Positions 8,875-17,274 of a stretch of 64,000 nucleotides of DNA are shown here, piece after piece. Numbering within the stretch: position 1 is the first letter of the stretch; each line of letters opens with the position of its first letter. The stretch is taken from positions 2,478,501 to 2,542,500 of the forward strand of contig NZ_CP113162.1 of the NCBI RefSeq assembly GCF_029030725.1, written 5' to 3'. The notes beneath the pieces are model-generated. The model did no database searches. It was not told where the DNA came from and saw only the letters and a program-made list of their open reading frames with translations. The position numbers were made by a program, and so were the translations under genes. Origin of the DNA: [Pseudomonas] carboxydohydrogena. GTDB taxonomy: Bacteria; Pseudomonadota; Alphaproteobacteria; Rhizobiales; Xanthobacteraceae.

Positions 8875-9482
8875 GCTGAGCCCTTCAACTGCGCGGCATC
8901 GGCGATTGCGAAAAACACACCATTCGACGCCACGCCAAAAATCTCCTCGCCGCCGATCTGGCGAATCTCGCCGAGATCGACCAGTTCATAATATAACGGC
9001 CGCGACAGCTTTGCCCACAGCCCCGCGCGGACATGCAGATAGGGCGCAAGGCCGCCCCTCGGCGCGTCCTCGAACCGCAGCCCGTGGGCAGCGTCGCAAT
9101 CGATCCATTCACCGACATTGGTGCGAAACGACAAAAGCCGCGCCCCGCCCTGTTCCCTTGCCCTCATCTCGACGGCGATAAACGGCGCGTCGTCCACGAC
9201 GATGCCGATTTTTTCCACCGGCGTGACCAAAAAATAGCGCTCGCCCTCGCGTTTCAGCACGCTGGAAAAAAGTCGCACCAGTTCGGGACGCCCGATCGGG
9301 CTGCCGAGGTAGAACCAGGTGCCGTCGGAGGCGATACGGATGTCGAGATCGCCGCAAAACGGCGGATTCCACCGCTCGACCGGCGGCAGGCCGGACGTAT
9401 TGACGCGCTGCGCCGCCGAGGCCAGCGCATCGAGGCGCTGGCCAACGTCCCCCGCTGCTATCGGCTGCCCTTGCTTCGCCAT
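8871..9482 (-). CDS. DUF1285 domain protein
   Basis: 203-residue soluble protein whose centre (PPVERWNPPFCGDLDIRI, GTWFYLGSPIGRPELVRLF, YFLVTPVEKIGI) matches DUF1285, a two-subdomain fold of unknown function. The start is taken at MAKQGQPIAAG; an upstream ATG at 9512 adds ten non-conserved residues. It is first gene of the four-gene minus-strand operon ending in cca, and diverges from the moxR cluster across 203 nt. No catalytic motif is visible. Confidence 0.85.
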   Translation of the reverse strand: MAKQGQPIAAGDVGQRLDALASAAQRVNTSGLPPVERWNPPFCGDLDIRIASDGTWFYLGSPIGRPELVRLFSSVLKREGERYFLVTPVEKIGIVVDDAPFIAVEMRAREQGGARLLSFRTNVGEWIDCDAAHGLRFEDAPRGGLAPYLHVRAGLWAKLSRPLYYELVDLGEIRQIGGEEIFGVASNGVFFAIADAAQLKGSA

Positions 9483-9685
9483 GGTTTTCCTCGACCGTGA
9501 GCAGTCTGGCACGATTTAGGCACGATTTTCCATATCCAAGCGGCGTTCACGCCCAATCGACGCAACGTGATGGATGTCGCCCCATTGGGCCGTTAAAATG
9601 GGGGATCGCGCCGTGCGGACAGACTATTTCCCGCAGGTCCGGGCTAACATCATCCAATCCGCCACTGACGCGGCAAGGAGCAGGA

Positions 9686-10684
9686 ATGAACAGCGCAGAT
9701 GTCGAAAAACTGGAAGACGTGATCGTCCGCTCCGCCGAGCAACTCGCGGGCAGCATCCGCGCCGCGCGTCAGGCCGTGTCCACCGTGATCTTCGGGCAGG
9801 AGCGCGTGGTGGACAACGCGCTGGTGACGATTCTGGCGGGCGGTCATGCGCTCTTGATCGGCGTGCCGGGCCTCGCCAAGACCAGACTCGTCGAGACGCT
9901 CGGCGTCACGCTCGGGCTCGACGCCAAGCGCGTGCAGTTCACGCCCGACCTGATGCCGTCCGACATTCTCGGCGCGGAAGTGCTCGATGAGAGCGCGGCG
10001 GGCAAGCGCTCGTTCCGTTTCATCGCCGGTCCGGTGTTCGCACAACTGCTGATGGCCGACGAGATCAACCGCGCCTCGCCGCGCACGCAGTCCGCGCTGT
10101 TGCAGGCGATGCAGGAGCAGCACATCACCGTCGCGGGCGCACGGCACGATCTGCCGGTGCCGTTCCATGTGCTCGCCACGCAGAATCCGCTGGAGCAGGA
10201 AGGCACCTATCCGCTGCCCGAGGCGCAGCTCGACCGTTTCCTGATGGAAATCGATGTCGGCTATCCCGACCGCGATGCCGAACGTAAAATTTTGTTCGAC
10301 ACTACCGGCGCGGAGCAGACCACGGCGAAGGCGGCGATGACCGCCGACACGCTCATCACCGCGCAGCGGCTGGTGCGCCGTTTGCCGGTCGGCGATTCCG
10401 TGGTGGAAGCGATCCTCACGCTGGTACGCTCCGCGCGCCCCGGCGAGGGCGGCGACGATGCCAAATCCATCGCATGGGGACCGGGCCCGCGCGCGAGCCA
10501 GGCGCTGATGCTCGCGGTGCGCGCCCGCGCGCTGCTCGACGGCCGCCTCGCGCCCTCCATCGACGACGTGCTCGAACTGGCCGAACCGGTGCTGAAGCAT
10601 CGCATGGCGCTGACCTTCTCCGCCCGCGCCGAAGGCGAAACCGTCACAGGCGTGATCGGGCGGCTGAAAGCGCGGGTCGGTTGA
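9686..10684 (+). CDS. MoxR-family AAA+ ATPase
   Basis: 332-residue MoxR-type AAA+ protein, a class thought to act as chaperones assembling or activating protein complexes, often with VWA-domain partners. Walker A is GVPGLAKTRL at about 55, Walker B LLMADEINRA at about 117, and the AAA_lid_2 domain forms the last 80 residues. An AGGAG five nt ahead of ATG 9686 fixes the start. It heads a four-gene cluster; its stop shares one nt with the DUF58 start. The target of remodelling cannot be read from sequence. Confidence 0.93.
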   Translation: MNSADVEKLEDVIVRSAEQLAGSIRAARQAVSTVIFGQERVVDNALVTILAGGHALLIGVPGLAKTRLVETLGVTLGLDAKRVQFTPDLMPSDILGAEVLDESAAGKRSFRFIAGPVFAQLLMADEINRASPRTQSALLQAMQEQHITVAGARHDLPVPFHVLATQNPLEQEGTYPLPEAQLDRFLMEIDVGYPDRDAERKILFDTTGAEQTTAKAAMTADTLITAQRLVRRLPVGDSVVEAILTLVRSARPGEGGDDAKSIAWGPGPRASQALMLAVRARALLDGRLAPSIDDVLELAEPVLKHRMALTFSARAEGETVTGVIGRLKARVG

Positions 10685-11616
10685 TGGCCGCGGTCCCCAA
10701 ACCCGCGCTCACCGAAATCGAAGCGATACGGCGTGCCGATGGCGAAAGCCGCTCGCTCGCCGCGTCGATGCCCCGCCTCGTGCTGGAAGCGCGGCGCATC
10801 TCCGCGACCGTGATCCACGGCCTGCATGGGCGGCGGCGCGCCGGCACCGGCGAGAATTTCTGGCAGTACCGCCGTTTCGTTTCCGGCGAAGCCGCGCAGC
10901 GCGTCGACTGGCGGCGCTCGGCACGCGACGATCATCTGTACGTCCGCGAACAGGAGTGGGAAGCCGCGCATACCGTATGGCTGTGGCCGGACCGCTCCGC
11001 CTCGATGGCCTTCGCCTCGAAAGATGCGCGCGACAGCAAGCTGGAGCGCGCCATCGTGTTGAGCTTCGCGCTGGCCGACCTGTTAGTCGCGGGGGGCGAG
11101 CGCGTCGGCATCCCCGGCCTGATGCGCCCGAGCGCCAGCCGCGGCATCATCGACCGGATGGCGCAGGTGCTGCTGCACGACGTCGCCACGCGCGACAGCC
11201 TGCCGCCGGGTTTCGTGCCTGCCTCGCTCGCCGAGGTCGTCGTGCTGTCCGATTTCTGGTCGCCGCTCGGTGACATCGCGGCGATGATTGCTGGCCTCTC
11301 GGCCTCCGGCGCGCGCGGCGTGCTGCTGCAAATCGTCGATCCCGCCGAGGAAACCTTCCCCTATTCCGGCCGCGTTGAATTCAACGAGCCCGAAGGCGCG
11401 GGCGCCATCGTCGCCGGGCGCGCGCAGAACTGGAAGGACGATTACACCGCGAAGCTCAAACAGCACCGCGACGGCATCCGCGCGGAAACGACGCGGCGCG
11501 GCTGGCTGTTTTCCACGCATCGGACCGACCGCTCCGCCGCCGAACTGCTGTTGTACCTGCATCAGGCGCTCGCCGCATCTCGCGAGGGCAGCGCCAGATC
11601 GGGATGGCCGGCATGA
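10684..11616 (+). CDS. DUF58 domain protein
   Basis: 310-residue protein of the DUF58 family, the usual MoxR partner with a divergent VWA-like fold. The signature stretch is at about 75-105 (VDWRRSARDDHLYVREQEWE), followed by WLWPDRSASM. Its start (ATG 10684) overlaps the moxR stop by 1 nt and its own stop overlaps the next gene, so the cluster is translationally coupled. Family members are proposed to deliver substrates to the MoxR ring; nothing here shows which. Confidence 0.92.
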   Translation: MAAVPKPALTEIEAIRRADGESRSLAASMPRLVLEARRISATVIHGLHGRRRAGTGENFWQYRRFVSGEAAQRVDWRRSARDDHLYVREQEWEAAHTVWLWPDRSASMAFASKDARDSKLERAIVLSFALADLLVAGGERVGIPGLMRPSASRGIIDRMAQVLLHDVATRDSLPPGFVPASLAEVVVLSDFWSPLGDIAAMIAGLSASGARGVLLQIVDPAEETFPYSGRVEFNEPEGAGAIVAGRAQNWKDDYTAKLKQHRDGIRAETTRRGWLFSTHRTDRSAAELLLYLHQALAASREGSARSGWPA

Positions 11617-14450
11617 ACGGATTGCCGCTCTCCTTCACCGAACCGTGGCTGCTCGCGGGGCTGATCGCTCTGCCCGCGCTGTGGTGGCTGCTGCGCGTGA
11701 TCCCGCCGCGCCCGGTGAAGGTGGAATTTCCGCCGACGCGGCTGCTGTTCGACATCAAGCCGCGCGAGGAGACGCCGTCGCGCACGCCGTGGTGGCTCAC
11801 ACTGTTACGACTGCTCGCCGCCGCGCTCGTGATCTTCGCCGCCGCGGGCCCGGTGTGGAATCCGAAAGGCGGCGCGAGCGCATCGTCCGGGCCGCTGGTG
11901 ATCCTGCTCGATGACGGCTGGAGCGCCGCAGCGAACTGGGACGTGCGCATTCGCTCCGCCGACGAACTGATTTCGCAGGCCGATGCTGCGCGCCGCGCGG
12001 TGGCGCTGGTGCCTCTGTCCGAGCCCGCGCGCGACATCAGCCTGATGCCCCCCGGCACGGCGCGCGTGGCCCTTCGCCAATTTGCGCCGAAGCCTTACGG
12101 CATCGACCGCAGCGCCACGCTGCCGCTGATCAAACGCTTTCTCGGCGAGATCGGCGACGCCAGCATCGTCTGGCTTAATGACGGAATTGATAGCGGGCGC
12201 GGCGCGGACTTCGTGAGCGGCCTGCACGACGCCATCGGCGACCGCGCGCTGACGGTCTATGAAGGCGGCACGCCGCCGGCGCATGCGCTCGCCGCCGCCG
12301 AGAACGCCGCCGCGAAGATGACCGTGAAAGTGCTGCGCGCCACCGGCGGCATCGAGTCCGGCATCGTGCGCGCGCTCGACCAGAAAGGCGCGCCAATCGG
12401 CGAGACGCACTTTGCGTTCGACGCCACCGCGCGCGAGACGGAAGCTGCTTTCGATCTGCCGGTCGAACTGCGCAACGACATCGCGCGGCTGGAGATCGCG
12501 GGCGAGCGTTCCGCGGGCGCGGTGCAGTTGCTCGACAAGCGCTGGCGGCGGCGCGCCATCGGCATCGTCTCCGGCGCAAGCTCCGATATTTCGCAGCCGC
12601 TTCTCGCCACCACGTTCTATCTGACGAAGGCGCTCGCGCCGTTCGCCGACGTGCGCAATGCCGAGCGCAGCGCGCCTGACGATGCCATCAGGCAACTGCT
12701 GGACCAGAAATTGCCGATGCTGATCCTCGCCGATGTCGGCACACTGTCGCCGGAATTGCGCGAGCGGCTGGACGACTGGATCGCGCAGGGCGGCGTGCTG
12801 GTGCGTTTCGCGGGGCCGCGCCTCGCGGCAGGCGACGACGATCTGGTGCCGGTGAAGCTGCGGCGCGGCAACCGCAGCCTCGGCGGCACGCTGACATGGG
12901 AAAAGCCGCAGCACCTCGCCGCCTTCGCCGCCGATAGCCCGTTCGCCGGTCTGCCGGTGCCCGACGACGTGACCGTGACGCGGCAGGTACTCGCCGATCC
13001 AGATCCCGCGCTCGCCTCGAAAACATGGGCCTCGCTCGCCGACGGCACGCCGCTCGTCACAGGAGAGCGGCGCGGCAAGGGCGTGCTCGCGCTGTTCCAT
13101 GTCAGCGGCGACACCCGCTGGTCGGATTTGCCGCTGTCCGGCACGTTCGTCGAGATGCTGCGCCGGATCGTCGACATGGCGGGCTATGCCGATGCCGCCG
13201 GAAGCAACCTGACGCCCGAGACCAAGATCGAGACGGTCGCGCCGACCCGCGTGCTCGACGGCTTCGGCGCCTTCACGGCGCCGCCTTCCACCGCCAAGCC
13301 GGTGAAGGCCGATTATCGCGGTGCCGCCAGCCTCGATCATCCGCCGGGATTCTACGGTCCGGTCGATGGCCCTGTCGCCGTCAACACGCTGGCCGCGACC
13401 GATCGCCTGACCGCGCTCGACACCTCGTCGCTCAACGCGACCCGCGCGAGCTACACCAACGCCGAGCCGCGCGACCTGCGCGGCACCCTGCTCTCGCTCG
13501 CGCTGCTGCTGTTCGTGGTTGACGCCATCATCATCGCCATTCTCGGCGGCGCGTTGGCCGGGTTGCTGCGGCGGCGCTCCGTCGCCACGGCGCTGGCGCT
13601 GGCTGTCATATCGAGCGCGCTCGCCCCGCACGCTCTGGACGCGCAAACCCGGACCGCCAAACCGGCAGTCACGGCAAACGCCGCCAAAGACGATTTCGCC
13701 ATCAAGGCGGTGTCGCAGACGCATCTTGCCTATGTCGTCACCGGCAACGCGGAAGTGGACAATGTCGTGAAAGCGGGTCTCAGCGGACTGTCGCTGTTTC
13801 TCGCGCAACGCACCGCGCTGGAGGCAGGCGATCCGATCGGAGTCGATCCGGCGAAAGACGAACTCGCCTTCTTCCCGCTGATCTACTGGCCGGTGATCGC
13901 GGATGCGCCGAAGCCCTCGCAGGAGGCGATCAACAAGATCGACGCCTATATGAAGAATGGCGGCACGGTGCTGTTCGACACCCGCGACGCCATCGACGCG
14001 CCGCCGACCTCGAACGGAGAATCGCAGACCCCCGGCATGCTGGCGCTGCGGCAGATCCTGTCCTCGCTCGACATTCCCGAACTGGAGCCGGTGCCGCGCG
14101 AGCATGTGCTGACGAAGACGTTCTATCTGCTGCGCGACTTCCCGGGCCGCTTCACCTCGGGCCGGACATGGGTCGAGGCGCTGCCGCGCGAGGGCGACGA
14201 GGATGGCGTGGAGCGCCCGGCGCGGGGCGGCGACGGCGTCTCGCCCATCATCATCACCTCGAACGATCTCGCCGGTGCCTGGGCGCTGCGGCCCGACGGC
14301 CAGCCGATGCTGCCGCTGACGCCGGGCGAGCCGCGCCAGCGTGAATTCGCCTTCCGCGCCGGCGCCAACATCGTGATGTACACGCTGACCGGCAACTACA
14401 AGGCCGATCAGGTCCATGCCCCGGCGTTGATCGAAAGGCTCGGGCAATGA
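11613..14450 (+). CDS. Large membrane protein, BatA N-terminal plus DUF4159 C-terminal domains
   Basis: About 945 residues. The N-terminus has the BatA/aerotolerance-type pair of helices (LLAGLIALPALWWLLRVI; LTLLRLLAAALVIFAAAGPVW). A long middle region has an amidotransferase-like fold (QKLPMLILADVG, DDWIAQGGVLVRFAGPRL). Two central helices lie near 630-680, and the C-terminal 250 residues match DUF4159 (FFPLIYWPV, YMKNGGTVLFDTRD). ATG 11613 forms an ATGA overlap with the DUF58 stop; ATG 11604 is an alternative. No VWA MIDAS motif is evident. It probably sits in the inner membrane with large external domains. Confidence 0.88.
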   Translation: MNGLPLSFTEPWLLAGLIALPALWWLLRVIPPRPVKVEFPPTRLLFDIKPREETPSRTPWWLTLLRLLAAALVIFAAAGPVWNPKGGASASSGPLVILLDDGWSAAANWDVRIRSADELISQADAARRAVALVPLSEPARDISLMPPGTARVALRQFAPKPYGIDRSATLPLIKRFLGEIGDASIVWLNDGIDSGRGADFVSGLHDAIGDRALTVYEGGTPPAHALAAAENAAAKMTVKVLRATGGIESGIVRALDQKGAPIGETHFAFDATARETEAAFDLPVELRNDIARLEIAGERSAGAVQLLDKRWRRRAIGIVSGASSDISQPLLATTFYLTKALAPFADVRNAERSAPDDAIRQLLDQKLPMLILADVGTLSPELRERLDDWIAQGGVLVRFAGPRLAAGDDDLVPVKLRRGNRSLGGTLTWEKPQHLAAFAADSPFAGLPVPDDVTVTRQVLADPDPALASKTWASLADGTPLVTGERRGKGVLALFHVSGDTRWSDLPLSGTFVEMLRRIVDMAGYADAAGSNLTPETKIETVAPTRVLDGFGAFTAPPSTAKPVKADYRGAASLDHPPGFYGPVDGPVAVNTLAATDRLTALDTSSLNATRASYTNAEPRDLRGTLLSLALLLFVVDAIIIAILGGALAGLLRRRSVATALALAVISSALAPHALDAQTRTAKPAVTANAAKDDFAIKAVSQTHLAYVVTGNAEVDNVVKAGLSGLSLFLAQRTALEAGDPIGVDPAKDELAFFPLIYWPVIADAPKPSQEAINKIDAYMKNGGTVLFDTRDAIDAPPTSNGESQTPGMLALRQILSSLDIPELEPVPREHVLTKTFYLLRDFPGRFTSGRTWVEALPREGDEDGVERPARGGDGVSPIIITSNDLAGAWALRPDGQPMLPLTPGEPRQREFAFRAGANIVMYTLTGNYKADQVHAPALIERLGQ

Positions 14451-14476
14451 GGATGCGAAGGACGCCAAAGACGATC

Positions 14477-14585
14477 CGTCATCCTGAGGTGCGCGGCGAC
14501 GCCGCGCCTCGAAGGATGCACGGCCCGATGATCGGCGTCGTCCTTCGAGGCTCGCCGCGAATGCGGCTCGCACCTCAGGATGACG
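14477..14585. repeat. Palindromic intergenic repeat, family A, copy 2
   Basis: The best-preserved copy. Its outer ends CGTCATCCTGAGGTGCG and CGCACCTCAGGATGACG are perfect inverted repeats of 17 bp. An inner pair is CCTCGAAGGA / TCCTTCGAGG. It occupies the gap between the DUF4159 gene and the next gene of the cluster. Confidence 0.92.
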
Positions 14586-14625
14586 CCTTGCCGCATGGGG
14601 AAAGGTGTAAGAAGGGGCACGCCTC

Positions 14626-16692
14626 ATGACCCAATACGGCATCGCCTTCGCGCCGCTGGTCCCCTCGCTCGTGCTATGGCTCGGGCTTGCGGCCACGCTC
14701 CTGATCGCGGCCATCTCGCTGTTGCGGCGCGCACGCGGCGCGTTGTGGCGGGCGGCTGCCCTGGCCATGGTCCTGCTGGCGCTCGCCAACCCCTCTTTCA
14801 CCCGTGAATCCCGCGAACCGCTGCCCTCGGTCGCCGCCGTCATCATCGACAAGAGCCCGAGCCAGAGTTTTGGCGACCGCGCGAAACAGACCGACGAGGC
14901 GCGCGACGCGCTGCTTGAGAGGCTGCGCGCCATCAAGGGCCTCGACGTCCGGGTGGCTGACGCCGGACAGGCGGATGGCGAGACCGACGGCACCAAACTG
15001 TTCTCCGCGCTCTCGGCCACGCTCTCCGACGTTCCGACCGACCGCATTGCGGGAGCGTTCTTCATTACCGACGGGCGCGTGCACGACATCCCGGCCAGCA
15101 ACGCGACGCTCGGGTTTCAAGCGCCGGTCCATGCGCTCATCACCGGACACTCCGGCGAACGCGACCGCCGCATCGCCATCGTCTCGGCCCCGCGCTTCGG
15201 CATCGTCGGACAGACGCAGACCATCACATTCAAGCTCGACGATCAGGGCGTGGCCAACCAGCGCGCCGAAGTCACCATCCGGCGCGACGGCGAGGTCCTG
15301 AGCCGCCGCATGCTGACGAGCGGCGAGACCGGCCGCATCCGGCTCGAGATTCCGCACGCCGGACAGAACATCGTCGAGATCGAGGCTTCCCCGCTCGAGG
15401 GCGAACTGACGCCGGTCAACAACCGCGCCGTGGTGTCGATCGACGGCGTGCGCGACAAGCTCCGCGTGCTTTTGGTCTCGGGCGAACCGCATGCGGGCGA
15501 GCGCACCTGGCGCAATCTCCTGAAGTCCGACGCCAGCGTCGATCTGGTGCACTTCACCATTCTGCGGCCGCCGGAGAAACAGGACGGCACCCCGATCAAC
15601 GAATTGTCGCTGATCGCATTCCCCACGCGCGAACTCTTCCAGCAGAAGATTAACGAGTTTCAGCTCATCATTTTCGATCGCTACGCCCGCCAAGGTGTTC
15701 TGCCGACTGCATATTTCGATAACATCACGCGTTACGTGAAGAACGGCGGCGCGGTTCTCGTGGCCGCCGGGCCGGACTATGCGAGCCCCACCTCGATCTG
15801 GCGGACCCCGCTCGATGCGGTGCTGCCGGCCGAGCCTGTCGATGTCACGGAGAAGGCGTTTCACGCGCGCCTGACCGACACCGGCAAGCGCCATCCGGTC
15901 ACGCGCGGACTGGAAGGCTCAAACAGCGAGCCGCCGCATTGGGGCCGGTTCTTCCGCATCGTCGATACCCGCAATCCGACCGTGCCGCCGGTGATGGAAG
16001 GCGCGAACGGCGAACCGCTCCTGCTGCTGTCGCGACAGGGTGAAGGCCGGGTCGCGTTGCTGCTCTCGGACCAGATCTGGCTGTGGGCGCGTGGCTATGA
16101 AGGCGGCGGCCCGCATCTCGATTTGCTGCGGCGGCTGTCGCACTGGCTGATGAAGCAACCCGAACTCGACGAGGAGGCGCTGCGGCTGAAGACGCAAGGC
16201 CGCGATCTCGTCGTCACGCGCCAGACCATGGCGGACACGGTGAAGCCCGTGACCGTCACCTCGCCTTCGGGCAAGACCCGCGAGGTCACGCTTGCGCAGA
16301 GCGAGCCCGGCCTGTGGCGTGCGGCTCTGGGCGCCGACGAACTCGGCCTGTGGCAGGCGACCGATGGCGACCTGAAGGCGCTCATCAGCGTCGGCCCCGC
16401 CAACCCGAAGGAATTCTCCGAAGTCACATCGACGACGCAAGCGCTCGCGCCGCTGACGAAAGCAACCGGCGGCGACACGCGGCGAATTTCGGAGTCCGGC
16501 ACCGTCGAGCTGCCGCGCATCCTGCCGATCCACGGTTCGACCGTGTTCGAAGGTTCGGGCTGGCTCGGCCTGAAGATGCGGGACGCCAGCGTGGTGCGCG
16601 GCATCGGCGCCTTCCCGGTGTTCGCGGGCCTGATCGGGCTCCTGCTGTTGCTCGGCGCTTTCGCCGCCACCTGGCTGCGCGAGGGACGGTGA
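14626..16692 (+). CDS. Membrane protein with class I glutamine amidotransferase-like domain
   Basis: 688 residues. Two helices at the N-terminus (VLWLGLAATLLIAAISLL; AAALAMVLLALANPSF) and one at the C-terminus (FAGLIGLLLLLGAFAATWL) flank a large presumably periplasmic part. Residues about 275-420 resemble the GATase1-like fold seen in MoxR-cluster membrane proteins (LRVLLVSGEP, LIIFDRYARQGVLP, YVKNGGAVLVAAGPDY), but no nucleophilic Cys elbow is seen, so it is unlikely to be an active amidotransferase. It is last gene of the moxR cluster, separated from it by repeat copy 2. Confidence 0.85.
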   Translation: MTQYGIAFAPLVPSLVLWLGLAATLLIAAISLLRRARGALWRAAALAMVLLALANPSFTRESREPLPSVAAVIIDKSPSQSFGDRAKQTDEARDALLERLRAIKGLDVRVADAGQADGETDGTKLFSALSATLSDVPTDRIAGAFFITDGRVHDIPASNATLGFQAPVHALITGHSGERDRRIAIVSAPRFGIVGQTQTITFKLDDQGVANQRAEVTIRRDGEVLSRRMLTSGETGRIRLEIPHAGQNIVEIEASPLEGELTPVNNRAVVSIDGVRDKLRVLLVSGEPHAGERTWRNLLKSDASVDLVHFTILRPPEKQDGTPINELSLIAFPTRELFQQKINEFQLIIFDRYARQGVLPTAYFDNITRYVKNGGAVLVAAGPDYASPTSIWRTPLDAVLPAEPVDVTEKAFHARLTDTGKRHPVTRGLEGSNSEPPHWGRFFRIVDTRNPTVPPVMEGANGEPLLLLSRQGEGRVALLLSDQIWLWARGYEGGGPHLDLLRRLSHWLMKQPELDEEALRLKTQGRDLVVTRQTMADTVKPVTVTSPSGKTREVTLAQSEPGLWRAALGADELGLWQATDGDLKALISVGPANPKEFSEVTSTTQALAPLTKATGGDTRRISESGTVELPRILPIHGSTVFEGSGWLGLKMRDASVVRGIGAFPVFAGLIGLLLLLGAFAATWLREGR

Positions 16693-16741
16693 CGGCAAAA
16701 CCACACTCCGCCACGCTCTGAGGACAGTATTCCGGGGTGGA

Positions 16742-16779
16742 TTGACATCCCCGGAGCTTCCAATGTTACATTGTAACAT
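16742..16779 (+). promoter_or_regulatory. Zur-like operator over the promoter of the DUF2946/TonB genes
   Basis: ATGTTACATTGTAACAT at 16763-16779 is a perfect 17-bp palindrome with a central T. A -35-like TTGACA lies at 16742-16747, so the palindrome covers the -10 position. The shape and AT-rich GTTA/TAAC arms fit alphaproteobacterial Zur sites. The genes that follow fit a zinc-starvation response. Confidence 0.7.
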
Positions 16780-16818
16780 CCGGTGGCCTGAAGCCCCGGC
16801 GTGGGGAATCCGTCTGTC

Positions 16819-17178
16819 ATGACCTGGGTCCGGTCGAAAGCCAAAAGGCTGTCGTTGCTGGCGCTGTTCGCGCTGGCGATGCAGATCGGGCTGTCGTTCG
16901 GCCATACCCATGTCGCCGCCTGGTCGGCGGACCGCACGCAGGTCGCCAGCAGTTCATCCACCGGCGGCACCTCGGACCATAACGATGCCGCCGACGCGAT
17001 CTGCGCGATTTGCGTCACCACCGCGATGGCGGCGAGCGGTCTGCATGCGGCGGCGCCCGTGCTGCCGCTTCCCGCCTCGTTCGCGACCGTCGCCTTCGCG
17101 CCGTTCGCACTGAAAGACACCCCGCGCGCGCGCGCCGCTGCCTTTCATTCGCGCGGCCCGCCTCTCTCCCTGACCTGA
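16819..17178 (+). CDS. DUF2946-type small exported His/Cys protein
   Basis: 119 residues starting at ATG 16819 (MTWVRSKAKRL; a GTG at 16801 is also in frame). Residues 10-28 form a signal or anchor helix (LSLLALFALAMQIGLSFG). Next come HTH, a DHNDAADAICAICVT segment with a CxxC pair, and a second hydrophobic stretch. This matches DUF2946, a family often placed beside metal-related TonB receptors. The CxxC and His residues could bind a metal, but that is inference. It is first gene under the Zur-like palindrome and 96 nt ahead of the TonB receptor. Confidence 0.78.
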   Translation: MTWVRSKAKRLSLLALFALAMQIGLSFGHTHVAAWSADRTQVASSSSTGGTSDHNDAADAICAICVTTAMAASGLHAAAPVLPLPASFATVAFAPFALKDTPRARAAAFHSRGPPLSLT

Positions 17179-17274
17179 ACCGTCCGTCCCGGCCATTCGC
17201 TCCCATGGCCGGCTCTCCGTTCAATCCGCGGCTGCTCATCCTGAGCCGCCCGCGGCGTCAGGATCAAATTCACA

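Noticed and set aside
11805-15101. A 1098-codon open frame on the minus strand
   Set aside because: It is antisense to the DUF4159 and amidotransferase-like genes, is Arg/His/Gln-rich as expected of GC-rich shadow frames, and shows no domain. The plus-strand proteins have clear membrane and domain patterns.
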